The notes beneath the pieces are model-generated. The model was not told the DNA's origin and made no database searches. It was given only the letters and a program-made list of their open reading frames with translations. Positions 19,708 to 28,236 of a stretch of DNA of 64,000 bases are shown here, one piece after another. The DNA is from Nannocystis bainbridge (GTDB lineage: Bacteria; Myxococcota_A; Polyangia; Nannocystales; Nannocystaceae). The position numbers and the translations under genes are program-made. The stretch spans positions 1,364,001 through 1,428,000 of the forward strand of contig NZ_JAQNDL010000001.1 of the NCBI RefSeq assembly GCF_028368995.1, read 5' to 3'. Position 1 is the first letter of the stretch. Every line of letters begins with the position of its first letter.

Positions 19708-20340
19708 GTGACTCTCGAAACCACCCAGGGCGACCGCTTCGCGCAAGCGCTCCTCGCCGGCGATCATCCGGCCGCGAACGCCTGCGCGCGCGAGGCGTTC
19801 ACGCGCGGGGTCGACTATTTGTACGAGGACGTCGTGAAGCCCGCGCTGGCGCGGATCGGCGAGATGTGGGCGCGCAACCAGATCACGATCGCCGAGCAGC
19901 ACGTGGCCACCGCGCTCGCGCAGTCGGTGCTCGGCGCGCTGTACCCCGAGTTCCCGTGGCCGCCGCCCGGGCCGCCGGCGATCATCGCCTGCGTCGCGGG
20001 CGAGCTCCACGAGCTGGGCGCGCGCATGGTCGCCGACCTGCTGACGCTCGACGGCTGGGACGGCATGTTCCTCGGCGCCGACGTCTCTGACGCCGCGCTG
20101 CTCGAACGGGTCGCGCAGACACGCCCGGCCCTGGTCGTGCTCTCGGTGACGATGGTCCCGGGTCGCCGCGGGCTCGCCCCGCTCGTCGCCAGCTTGCAGC
20201 GCCTGACCCCGGCGCCCAAGCTGCTCGTCGGCGGCGCGGGCATGCTCGGCAAGGAGGACCTCGATCTGCCGCCCGGCGCCGGCGCGGTGCTGTCGTCGGC
20301 GCGCGCCGCCGTCGAGTGGGCGCGGAGGTGGAAACCATGA
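19708..20340 (+). CDS. B12-binding protein, CarH/LitR-like sensor without HTH
   Basis: 210 residues. Residues 8-80 form the four-helix bundle that caps the cobalamin, with W54-x8-E63-Q64-H65. In CarH the motif is W-x9-E-H, so the Glu before the His is Gln here. Residues 90-205 are the Rossmann-like B12 domain with GELHELG (H101 as likely cobalt ligand) and LGADVSD. CarH-type proteins sense light through adenosylcobalamin but carry an N-terminal MerR DNA-binding domain; this one has none. GTG 19708 has a GGAG site upstream. Its stop overlaps the histidine-kinase start (ATGA), so it probably supplies the sensory input to that kinase. Cobalamin-dependent methyl carriers share the fold, but no methyltransferase is nearby. 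Confidence 0.8.
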   Translation: MTLETTQGDRFAQALLAGDHPAANACAREAFTRGVDYLYEDVVKPALARIGEMWARNQITIAEQHVATALAQSVLGALYPEFPWPPPGPPAIIACVAGELHELGARMVADLLTLDGWDGMFLGADVSDAALLERVAQTRPALVVLSVTMVPGRRGLAPLVASLQRLTPAPKLLVGGAGMLGKEDLDLPPGAGAVLSSARAAVEWARRWKP

Positions 20341-21476
20341 GCGACGGCTCGCTGCTCACCGCCCTGCTCGCCCAGCCTCACGGCCTCGTCGTGCTCCACC
20401 TCGTCGACGGCGAGATCGTCGCCGCCAGCCCCGCCGTGCGCGCGCTGCTCGGCCCGTGCGCGTGCGGCGGCGCCCGCATGGAGGCGCTCGTCGCCACGGC
20501 CTCGGCGCCCAAGCTCGCCGCCGCGCTGGCCGCCGCCACCGCTGCCGTGTTCGAGCTGCAGGTGGTGTGCGACGCCGGCGACGCGCGGCCGCTGCGGTTC
20601 CTGGTCGTGCCGCTGCAGCCGCGCGAGCACCTCCTCGTCGCCGCCCCGCTCGACCCGCGGTACGGCGTCGACCTCGAGCGGCGGCTGCTCGCCAGCCACG
20701 GCGAGCTGGCCAACCTCACCCGCGACCTCAGCCGCCGCGCCGTCGAGATCGAGGCCGCGCGGGCCGGGCTCGAGGCGCTGGGCGCGTTGCGCGACGACTT
20801 CATGGCCGCGATGGCCCACGACCTGCGCGCCCCGCTGACGACGATCGGCCTGCAGGCCGAGATGCTGACGCGCGGCGCCGATCGTCCGTCGGCGGCCGAG
20901 GTCGCCCGGCGCGGCGGACTCATCGCCCGCAACGTCGCGCGCATGGACGCCCTGATGACCCGGGTCCTGGAGGCCGCGCGGCTGGGCGGCGGCGTCGTCG
21001 CGCTCGAGCGGCGCCGCGTCTCGCTGGTCGACCTCGCCCACGACGCCATGGAGGCCGTCCAGGGCGCCGCCGAGCGGGCCCGCCTCACCCTCGAGCTGCG
21101 CTGCCGCGCCGCCGACCCGTGGCTCGTCGTCGACGGCGTGCGGGTCGGCCAGGTCCTCGGCAACGTGCTCGAGAACTCGGTGCGCCACGCCCCGCCCGCC
21201 AGCACCATCATCGTGGCGATCACCGAAGAGCCCGCGCGCCTGCGCTGCACCGTGTGCGACCAGGGCCCCGGCGTCCCGCCCGGCCTGCGCGACCAGATCT
21301 TCGAGCGCTTCGGCCGCGGCGAGCACGCCGGCATGGCCGGCCTCGGGCTCTACATCGCCCGCAAGATCGCCCGGCTCCACGGCGGCGACCTGTGGGTCGA
21401 GGACGTCACGCCCGTCGGCGCCGCCTTCGTGCTCGAGCTGCCGCGCGCCCCTTCGGACATGCCCTCGGGGACATAA
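20337..21476 (+). CDS. Sensor histidine kinase, cytoplasmic
   Basis: 379 residues, no membrane segment. Residues 10-110 are PAS-like (VVLHLVDGEIVAASPAVRALLG). A coiled linker leads to the H-box MAHDLRAPLTT (phospho-His 161). The ATPase part has NVLENSVRHA (N-box), DQGPGVP (G1), FERFGRG (F) and GLGLYIARKI (G2). The ATG overlaps the stop of the B12 protein with a GGAGGT site upstream, so the pair is translationally coupled. No response regulator is adjacent. The last residues (SDMPSGT) and the TAA stop are encoded by a 14-bp repeat array, so the natural C-terminus has been replaced or extended. Confidence 0.88.
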   Translation: MSDGSLLTALLAQPHGLVVLHLVDGEIVAASPAVRALLGPCACGGARMEALVATASAPKLAAALAAATAAVFELQVVCDAGDARPLRFLVVPLQPREHLLVAAPLDPRYGVDLERRLLASHGELANLTRDLSRRAVEIEAARAGLEALGALRDDFMAAMAHDLRAPLTTIGLQAEMLTRGADRPSAAEVARRGGLIARNVARMDALMTRVLEAARLGGGVVALERRRVSLVDLAHDAMEAVQGAAERARLTLELRCRAADPWLVVDGVRVGQVLGNVLENSVRHAPPASTIIVAITEEPARLRCTVCDQGPGVPPGLRDQIFERFGRGEHAGMAGLGLYIARKIARLHGGDLWVEDVTPVGAAFVLELPRAPSDMPSGT

Positions 21477-21522
21477 ACCATGGGACATGCCCGATCGGGC
21501 ATGCCCTATGAGTCATATCCCC
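21455..21522. repeat. 14-bp palindromic tandem array overlapping a stop codon
   Basis: Units start at 21457, 21471, 21485, 21499 and a closing one at 21513. The histidine-kinase stop (21474-21476) is in the second unit. It fills the whole gap to the convergent RND gene. Confidence 0.9.
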
Positions 21523-21528
21523 GGACCG

Positions 21529-24500
21529 CTACGCCTCCTCGTCGCCCGCGTACGGCTGCGGCGCCAGGCCCAGGTCGGCCAGCACCGCGTACGCGGCCGG
21601 GATCACGATCAGCACCAGCACCGTCGACGCCGCCAGGCCGAACACGATCGACGCCGCCACCGGGATCAGCGACTGCGCGTGGCGGCTGGTCTCGAACATG
21701 ATCGGGAACAGCCCGGCGATCGTCGTCGCCGAGGTCAGCAGCACCGCGCGGAAGCGGTCGCGGCTGGCCTGCCCGGCCGCGGAGGTCGGCGAGTCGCCGC
21801 GGACCCGGGCCATGTTGATGAACTCCATCAGCAGGATCGAGTCGTTGACCACCACCCCGCAGATGGCGATGAGGCCGAAGATGCTCTGCGACGACAGCGG
21901 CATGCCCATCAGCAGGTGGCCCCAGATCACCCCGACGAACGCGAACGGGATCGCCAGCATGACGATGAGCGGCGCCACGAAGCTGCGGAACTGCAGGCTC
22001 AGCAGGGCGAACACCGCGAACAGCCCGATCATCATCCGCGTCAGCATCGAGCTCAGCGCCTCCGCCGACTGCTTGGCCGCCCCTCCGGCGGCCAGTCGGA
22101 CCTCCGGGAACTCGCGCTCGATCTCCGGCGCCGCCTCGGCCATGAAGCGGCTCATCAGCTCCGACGCGTTGGCCTCCTCCGCCGACACCCCGCCCGTCAC
22201 CGTCACGGTGCGCACGCTGTCGCGGCGGTTCAGGCGGGCGAAGCTGCTCGACAGCTCGATCGTCGCCAGCGACCCGAGCGGCATGTTGATCCCCGGCGCC
22301 ACCGTGATCGGCATCAGCTCGAGGTCGGCCATCGTGTCGCGGCCGCGCTGCTCGAGCTCGACGTACAGCTCGTAGTCCTCGCCGTGGGTGTGGAACGTCT
22401 GCACCGACACGCCCGTCAGCGCCGAGCGGACCTGCTGCGCCACCGCGCTGCCGGTCAGCCCGTGCGAGCCTGCCCCCGGGCGCAGGCGCACGCGCACCTG
22501 CTCGCTGCCCGGATCGAGGTTGTCGCCGACGTCGAACACCCCCGGGTTCTGCATGAACCACGCCTGGATCCGCTGCGACACCTCCTTCGCGCGCTCGAGG
22601 TCCTCGCTCTGGATCTCGACCTCGATCGCGTTGCCGGCCGGGCCGCCCCTGGTGCCCTCGGCGAACTTCGTCACCGCCGCGCTCGGCAGCGGCCCCGTCG
22701 CCTCGCGCCACGCCCGCGAGAACTTCTCGAGCGTGGTCGAGCGCTTCTCGATCCCGAGCAGGTCGACCGACACCGTCGCCAGGTGCGGCCCTGACTCGTC
22801 GGTCACGTCGGCGTTGTAGTTGAAGCGGGCCGACACGTTGCGGACCAGCGGCTGCTGCTCCGGCTGCTCCGGCGTCAGCGTGTCGTTCACCCGCCAGGCC
22901 GCGGCCACCACCCGATCGACCTCCTGCTGCGTGCGCTCCAGCGGCGCCCCTGGCGGCAGCGCCAGCCGGAATTCGGCCACGTCGCCCTCGGCCGCCGGGA
23001 ACGCCACGTAGCGCAGGCGCCCGCTCGACAGCATCCCGATCGAGCCGATCAGCAGCGCCACCATCAGCCCGAGCGTCGCCCAGCGGTGGCGCACCGCGAA
23101 ATCGACCGCCCCGCCGAGCCGGCGCTCGCGGAAGCGGGCGAACCCCGCGTCGAACCACACCCGCGCCTTGCTCTTCTGGTTGGGGTCGACGTCGCGGAAC
23201 GTGTGCGCCAGGTGGTTCGGCAGGATCAGGAACGCCTCGACCAGGCTGACCGCCAGCACCGCCACCAGCACGATCGGGATCACCTGCAGCACCCGGCCGA
23301 TCCGGCCCTCGATGCCCATCAGCGGCAGGAACACCGCCACCGTCGTCAGGAACGACGAGACGATCCCCGACGCGACCTCCTTGACCGAGTCGACCGCCGC
23401 GCGCATCGCCGACTCCCCGCGCTCGCGGTGGGCCGCGAAGTTCTCGGCCAGCACGATCGCGTCGTCCATCACCAGGCCGAGCGCGACCAGCATCCCCATC
23501 ATCGTCATCATGTTGATGGTCTGACCGAGCTGGCCGAGCACCCACAGCGACCCGAGCACCGACACCGGCAGGCCGACCGCGACCCAGAACGCCAGGCGCA
23601 CGTGGAAGAACAGCCACAGCGTCCCGAACACCAGCAGCAGCCCCTGCCACGCGTTCGTGAACAGCAGCCCGATCTGGTCCGACACCGCCGACGCCACGTT
23701 CTGCGTCAGCGTCAGCGTCACCCCGGTCGGCTTGCGCAGCTCCTGCTCGGCGATGAACCCCTCGATCGAGCCGAGCACGTCGAGGCTGTCCTGCCACGCC
23801 GTCTTCGTGACCCCGAGCGTGCACGCGCGCTCGCCGTTGAACTGCGTCTGCTCCTCCTCGATCGCGAACGTGTCTTCGATCCTCGCCACGTCCGCCAGCC
23901 GGATCTCCGCCCCCCCGGCCGCGCCCTTGACCACCAGCTCGGCGAGCGCCGACACCTCCGTGCGCTTGTCCGAGTAGCGGACCAGGATGTCGCCGCCGGC
24001 GCGCTCGATCGTCCCGATCGGGCTGTCCACGCTCTGGGCCTGGACCGCCGCCGCCACGTCCGCGACCGACAGCCCGTGGCGGGCCAGCGCCGACTGCTTG
24101 AGCTGGATCAGGATCTGGTGGGTCGAGAACCCCGCGATCGAGACCTGCGCCACGTGCTCGTCGCGCAGCAGCTCGCGCCGCAATTGCTCGCAGTAGAGCT
24201 TCAGGTCCTGGGCCGACATCGGCCCCGTGACCGCGATCGAGGCCACCGGCGCGCGGCGGGTCGCCGCCGCCACGATCGGCGGGTCGAGGTCCGGCGGCAG
24301 GTCGCGCAGCCCGTCGACCGCCGACTTGACGTCGGCCAGCACGTCGGCGAGCGGCACCTTGTCCTCGACGTCGATCGTGATCGACGCCGAGCCCTCGCGG
24401 GCCTGCGACGTCATCACCGCCACCCCGTCGAGCCCCGCGATCGCCTCCTCGATGCTCTGGACCAGCGTCTCGTCGACGATCTCCGCGTCGGCCCCGGGAT

Positions 24501-24645
24501 AGGCCGCGCTGATGCGGATCTGCGACGGCTCGAACTCCGGGTACGACTCGCGCCGGAGCCCCGGCAGCGCGACCATGCCGAGGATCACGCACACCAGCAT
24601 CAACAAGTTTGCGGCCGTCGGGTGCCGCGCGAAGTAGACGATCAC
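21529..24645 (-). CDS. RND efflux transporter permease (AcrB-type)
   Basis: 1038 residues, the standard length. A proton-driven trimeric inner-membrane pump of the RND superfamily. The N-terminus (FARHPTAANLLMLVCVILGM) is the first membrane helix. The family signature LRRESYPEFEPSQIRISAAYPGA is cut here only by one residue type change. Helices 2-6 (about 335-480) include GLVMDDAIVLAEN with the paired Asp of the proton relay, and helices 8-12 lie near 850-1010 (VVNDSILLMEFIN). The substrate is unknown; the sequence is of the HAE/multidrug type, without the Met clusters of metal pumps. The GTG start overlaps the adaptor stop. No TolC-like gene is adjacent. Confidence 0.9.
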   Translation of the reverse strand: MIVYFARHPTAANLLMLVCVILGMVALPGLRRESYPEFEPSQIRISAAYPGADAEIVDETLVQSIEEAIAGLDGVAVMTSQAREGSASITIDVEDKVPLADVLADVKSAVDGLRDLPPDLDPPIVAAATRRAPVASIAVTGPMSAQDLKLYCEQLRRELLRDEHVAQVSIAGFSTHQILIQLKQSALARHGLSVADVAAAVQAQSVDSPIGTIERAGGDILVRYSDKRTEVSALAELVVKGAAGGAEIRLADVARIEDTFAIEEEQTQFNGERACTLGVTKTAWQDSLDVLGSIEGFIAEQELRKPTGVTLTLTQNVASAVSDQIGLLFTNAWQGLLLVFGTLWLFFHVRLAFWVAVGLPVSVLGSLWVLGQLGQTINMMTMMGMLVALGLVMDDAIVLAENFAAHRERGESAMRAAVDSVKEVASGIVSSFLTTVAVFLPLMGIEGRIGRVLQVIPIVLVAVLAVSLVEAFLILPNHLAHTFRDVDPNQKSKARVWFDAGFARFRERRLGGAVDFAVRHRWATLGLMVALLIGSIGMLSSGRLRYVAFPAAEGDVAEFRLALPPGAPLERTQQEVDRVVAAAWRVNDTLTPEQPEQQPLVRNVSARFNYNADVTDESGPHLATVSVDLLGIEKRSTTLEKFSRAWREATGPLPSAAVTKFAEGTRGGPAGNAIEVEIQSEDLERAKEVSQRIQAWFMQNPGVFDVGDNLDPGSEQVRVRLRPGAGSHGLTGSAVAQQVRSALTGVSVQTFHTHGEDYELYVELEQRGRDTMADLELMPITVAPGINMPLGSLATIELSSSFARLNRRDSVRTVTVTGGVSAEEANASELMSRFMAEAAPEIEREFPEVRLAAGGAAKQSAEALSSMLTRMMIGLFAVFALLSLQFRSFVAPLIVMLAIPFAFVGVIWGHLLMGMPLSSQSIFGLIAICGVVVNDSILLMEFINMARVRGDSPTSAAGQASRDRFRAVLLTSATTIAGLFPIMFETSRHAQSLIPVAASIVFGLAASTVLVLIVIPAAYAVLADLGLAPQPYAGDEEA

Positions 24646-26009
24646 GACGCCTCCCCGCGGGCCGCCCGCTGCAGCGCGGCCGTCCCCTCGTCATCGGCGC
24701 GCGGCGCCAGCAGCATCCCCGCCAGCGCCGGCACCAGGTCGGTCAGCACGATCTTGTCGCCGGCCTGCACCTCGCCGGTCACGCACACGTACTCCTCCTG
24801 CACCAGCGCCGCCTCGACCTTGCGCAGCTCGAGCTTGTCCTCCGCCCCGACCACGTACAGCGTCCCGTCGTGGTAGGCCGCGCGCGGCACCGCCAGGCAG
24901 TCGGGGCGCGGCGGCCCGCGCAGCTCGACCTCGACGTACAGCCCGCGGTTCAGCCGCGGCCCCTGCGGCGGTCCGCCGGCCTCGCGGTTGTCGTCGACCT
25001 GGACCACCGCGATCATCATCCGCGTGTTCGGATCGATGCCGCCGAACCTGCGGAACCGCCCCTTCCACGAGCGCTGCACGCCCTGGCCCTCGAGCCGCAC
25101 GATCGCCTCGATCGACTCCAGCCGCGACGGCCCACCCGGCGCCTGCTTCGTCTCCTCCGGCCGCCGCGGCGGCATCAGCGAGCCCAGGCTGCCGACCGGC
25201 ACCTGCGCCGGGATCTCGAACACGTCGATGCCGTCGCCGACGATCAGCGCCTGCCCGCCCGTCACCGCCTGCTCGAGCGCCGCGTTGACCTCGCGCAGCC
25301 GCATCGTGAACGGCGCCACGATCTCCGTCTTCGCCAGCTCGAGCTTGGTCGTCGCCACCCCCGCCTGCTGCTGCTCGAGCTGCGCCTCGAGCACGCGGCG
25401 GGTCGCCGGCAGCTCCCCGAGCGTGTTGCGGAACGTCTGCACCGTCTTCTCGGCGACGATGACCGCCTTCTCCGCCACCTCGACGTCGGTCAGCGGCGCC
25501 GCGCCCTGGTCGTAGAGCGAGCGCACCCGCGCCAGCTCGCCGCGGGCCAGCTCGAGCGAGCGCTCGTCGATCTTGAGGTTCGACGCCGCGCTGGCCTCGC
25601 GCGCCTTGATCTCCGCGATCTGGGCCCGCACCGCCTTCACCACCGCCTCCGAACGGCCTTGCTCGATCGCGTAGCTGCCCGGATCGATCTTCAGCAGCAC
25701 CGTGCCCTCTTGCACGATGCGCCCCGGCTCGAGCCGGTCCGCCACCTCCACCACCGTGCCCGACACCTGCGAGAGCGCCTGCCACTCGCGCTGGGCCTCG
25801 ACCGCGCCGTAGCCGACCACCCGCGGCACCACCTCGAGCGGCGCCAGCTCGAGCACGCGGACCGGACGGCCCTGCACCGCGGCGCTGCGCTGGCGCGGCG
25901 CCTCGCGGGAGGCTTGCAGCCAGGCGTACACGCCGACCCCGACCAGGACGAAGGCGACGAACGTGGCGACGCTGCGGAACAGGGGCTTGTCGTGCGTGGG
26001 AGTCGACAT
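24642..26009 (-). CDS. RND efflux periplasmic adaptor (HlyD family)
   Basis: 455 residues. It links the RND pump to an outer-membrane channel. One N-terminal membrane helix (residues about 11-31), a lipoyl/barrel-sandwich half (GYGAVEAQREWQALSQVSG), a long coiled-coil hairpin (about 115-230) and the second lipoyl half (AKTEIVAPFTMRLREVNA). Beta-barrel and membrane-proximal domains follow (RGLYVEVEL). It is the first gene of a two-gene operon; its stop overlaps the permease start (GTGA). A TAGAGT box lies 12 bases before its ATG. Confidence 0.88.
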   Translation of the reverse strand: MSTPTHDKPLFRSVATFVAFVLVGVGVYAWLQASREAPRQRSAAVQGRPVRVLELAPLEVVPRVVGYGAVEAQREWQALSQVSGTVVEVADRLEPGRIVQEGTVLLKIDPGSYAIEQGRSEAVVKAVRAQIAEIKAREASAASNLKIDERSLELARGELARVRSLYDQGAAPLTDVEVAEKAVIVAEKTVQTFRNTLGELPATRRVLEAQLEQQQAGVATTKLELAKTEIVAPFTMRLREVNAALEQAVTGGQALIVGDGIDVFEIPAQVPVGSLGSLMPPRRPEETKQAPGGPSRLESIEAIVRLEGQGVQRSWKGRFRRFGGIDPNTRMMIAVVQVDDNREAGGPPQGPRLNRGLYVEVELRGPPRPDCLAVPRAAYHDGTLYVVGAEDKLELRKVEAALVQEEYVCVTGEVQAGDKIVLTDLVPALAGMLLAPRADDEGTAALQRAARGEAS

Positions 26010-26021
26010 GCGTCGACGCCG

Positions 26022-26027
26022 ACTCTA
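26022..26027 (-). promoter_or_regulatory. -10-like box of the RND operon
   Basis: TAGAGT preceded by GTG on the minus strand, 12 bases before the adaptor ATG; short-leader arrangement. Confidence 0.3.
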
Positions 26028-26093
26028 CACCGCCGCCGTCACCCGCAGTCGCGGCCGCGCCGGCGCTGGCGCCGCGATTACGTTCCCGTTACA

Positions 26094-26131
26094 ACATGTC
26101 CGAAGAATCATGTAGTGACATGCACCGAGGA
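26094..26131. repeat. 14-bp palindromic repeat cluster with one 10-bp unit
   Basis: Units at 26094 (14 bp), 26108 (10 bp, the spacer is missing) and 26118 (14 bp). It lies about 70 bases upstream of the RND operon promoter. The rest of the gap 26132-26336 holds nothing I recognise. Confidence 0.65.
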
Positions 26132-26336
26132 GGGCGAGGAGAATCCCTCACACCGAAGCGAGTCCCGGGCGAGAACTCTCCCCGACGCTCGACCCGCACG
26201 CCAGATTCTCCGCGCCGCGCGCCACCGCCCGCCCGAGATCGGCCCTCCTGCTGCCGCAGACCGCCGCCTCGGGCTCACCACCCGCGCCGTGCCCCGCTGC
26301 CGCGTTCACCGCCCGGCGATCGACCCAAACTATTGT

Positions 26337-26401
26337 ACATGTCCTCATGGACATGTTCTCGTGAGCATGTCCTCGTGAACATGCCCCATAGTACATACTC
26401 C
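26337..26401. repeat. 14-bp palindromic tandem array, four units plus end
   Basis: Units start at 26337, 26351, 26365 and 26379, closing at 26393. It ends 6 bases past the stop of the minus-strand lipoprotein gene. Confidence 0.9.
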
Positions 26402-26406
26402 GCCGG

Positions 26407-27354
26407 CTAGCGCTCGAAGCGGTGCCCGCAGTTCGCCGGCTTCATCCCGTTCTGCGGCGACCCGAGCCACAGGTCCTCGAGCACCAGCTGCTGCCCCTCG
26501 AGCTTGAACGTGCCCGCTCCGTCGACGTCGGCCGGCACGTAGTTGCCACCGGACGGCACGATCTCGAGCTCGCCCGTCGGCAGGTCGTACGTATAATCGG
26601 ACCAGTAGTCGAAGTAGATCTCGAACGGCAGCCACGTCACCCGTACCTCGCCGCTGGCGCGGAACCACAGCTCCTGGATCGCCACCTCCGGCGCCACCTC
26701 GACCCCGCCGCCGCACGGCAGCTGCGCGACCTCATGCCAAAGGCCGACGAATGGATTCGACTCCGGCGTGTACACGAACACGTCGGTCGTCAGCACCTTC
26801 GCCCCGTCCTCGACGTCGGCCGTGACCGTGAACGTCGCGCCCGGCGCCACGTCGGGCGCGATCGTCAGCTGCCCCGCGGCGTCGATCGAGGCGCCCTCGA
26901 CGGGGCTGATCGAGTAGGCCACACACGCCTCGACCGGCTGCTTGATATAACAACACTCGATCGCGCCGACCGACAGATCCAGCACATCGCCGGGCTTGCC
27001 CTCGTACGCCTGCCCGAACACGTTGAAGCCGAGCGTCATGAGCACCTCCGCGGCCAGCGGCGGCAGCTCGCACACCCCGTCGGTCGTCGCCTCCGTGCTC
27101 GCCTCCGTCGTCGCCGAGGTCACCTCATCCGTCGTCGGGCCCGTCGTCGTCGAGTTCGACGTCGTCGTCGTCGAAGTCGTCGAAGTCGTCGAAGTCGTCG
27201 GCGACGTCGAGCCCGCCGTCGTCGTGCCCTCGTCCGTCGCGGAGCTCGTCGTCGCGGACGTGCTGGCGGTCTCGGTCGCCCCGGTGTCGTCCCCGGAGCC
27301 TTGCGGACACCCGCCCACGACCAGCGCCGACATGAGGATCGCAGCTCGATGCAT
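26407..27354 (-). CDS. Thr/Ser-rich-linker lipoprotein
   Basis: 315 residues. The leader MHRAAILMSALVVGGC is a lipoprotein signal. It is followed by about 70 residues made almost only of Thr, Ser, Asp and Glu, a flexible surface linker typical of this group of bacteria. The C-terminal 210 residues contain an Ig-like half (FTVTADVEDGAKVLTTDVFVYTPE) and a part with WHEVAQLPCGGG and repeated aromatic residues, with four or more cysteines. No family recognised. ATG 27354 is used; ATG 27366, four codons upstream, is equally possible. The linker DNA is a run of GTCGTCGAAGTC-type repeats. Confidence 0.65.
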   Translation of the reverse strand: MHRAAILMSALVVGGCPQGSGDDTGATETASTSATTSSATDEGTTTAGSTSPTTSTTSTTSTTTTSNSTTTGPTTDEVTSATTEASTEATTDGVCELPPLAAEVLMTLGFNVFGQAYEGKPGDVLDLSVGAIECCYIKQPVEACVAYSISPVEGASIDAAGQLTIAPDVAPGATFTVTADVEDGAKVLTTDVFVYTPESNPFVGLWHEVAQLPCGGGVEVAPEVAIQELWFRASGEVRVTWLPFEIYFDYWSDYTYDLPTGELEIVPSGGNYVPADVDGAGTFKLEGQQLVLEDLWLGSPQNGMKPANCGHRFER

Positions 27355-27485
27355 GCCGCGACCCATACCACGCGAGCCCCGCGGTGTCGCGCGCACGATC
27401 GCCTATACCAGTGTGCATGGCCCCATGAGCCTCGTTTTGGCGCGATCGCACGATCCAGGTCAAACTCTCGCCCGGAGGAGTTCGC

Positions 27486-27899
27486 ATGCGTCGATCCCAA
27501 CCCACTGTCGGCCAGTACATGACCCGCGAGCCGCACGTCATCGACGGCGGCCTCAACCTCGTCGACACCTACACCCGGATGTTCCAGTTGCAGGTCCGGC
27601 ACCTGCCGGTCTACACCCAGGGTCACCTCGTCGGCATCGTCTCCGATCGCGACCTCGGCCACATCATGGCCACCCAGGGCCTCGACCCGCAGCACACCAC
27701 CGTCGAGGCGGTGTGCACCCCCGACCCCTACGTCTGCGACCCTGACGATCCGCTGGCGCACGTGGTCGCCGAGATGTCCCAGCGCAAGATCGGCGCCGCC
27801 CTCGTCATGCGCGGCGGTCAGCTCCACGGCATCTTCACCGTCGTCGACGCCCTCGAGGTCCTGTTGGTCCTGCTCAACGAGGAGCCGGCCGCCGCCTGA
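27486..27899 (+). CDS. Tandem CBS-domain protein
   Basis: 137 residues made of two CBS domains: VGQYMTREPHVIDGG to GIVSDRDLGHIM (about 8-65) and VEAVCTPDPYVCDPDD to GIFTVVDALEVLLVLL (about 73-130). CBS pairs bind adenine nucleotides and act as energy or ligand sensors for a partner protein. Nothing adjacent identifies the partner. The start has a perfect GGAGGAG site 6 bases upstream, so this gene is translated from a normal leader. Confidence 0.88.
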   Translation: MRRSQPTVGQYMTREPHVIDGGLNLVDTYTRMFQLQVRHLPVYTQGHLVGIVSDRDLGHIMATQGLDPQHTTVEAVCTPDPYVCDPDDPLAHVVAEMSQRKIGAALVMRGGQLHGIFTVVDALEVLLVLLNEEPAAA

Positions 27900-27903
27900 T
27901 CGC

Positions 27904-27930
27904 GCCTGTCCCCACGGACATTCTTGTCAT
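27904..27930. repeat. Single 14-bp repeat unit with end
   Basis: GCCTGTCCCCACGG at 27904 followed by ACATTC, 4 bases after the CBS gene stop. Confidence 0.5.
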
Positions 27931-27937
27931 TGCAAGC

Positions 27938-27963
27938 GAGGCGCGCGTCGTTTCGCGCGCCTC
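27938..27963 (+). terminator. Hairpin after the CBS gene
   Basis: GAGGCGCGCG and CGCGCGCCTC form a perfect 10-bp stem with a TCGTTT loop. There is no T tract, so termination is only likely. The remainder of the gap to 28236 shows nothing clear except a GCGATCGC inverted pair near 28150. Confidence 0.5.
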
Positions 27964-28236
27964 GGTCTCGCGGCCCGCGGGGTCGCGCTGCGCCCACCTT
28001 TCGTCATTGTTGGGATCTCGTCCCGGCAGCAATCACGCGCCAGGCCTCGTCCACGCGCGCGAGCTCGCGGCCGTGGAGGCCGTAGCCCCCCACCGGTCGA
28101 GCTCGGCGAGCCGCCCGCGGGACCGGACACGACCGCATGATCATGGCCCGGACGCGATCGCGCGAGCGATCGCGATTCGCCGTGATGGCGCCGTTTTTCC
28201 CCGGCCCTGTTGACTCTGCAAGCGAATGCGGTTGCC

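Noticed and set aside
24642..26009. Metal (CusB/CzcB-type) adaptor
   Set aside because: No His- or Met-rich metal-binding segments are visible in the adaptor or the pump.
28145..28175. GCGATCGC inverted pair resembling the cyanobacterial HIP1 motif
   Set aside because: Only one such pair stands out; expected by chance in DNA of this composition.
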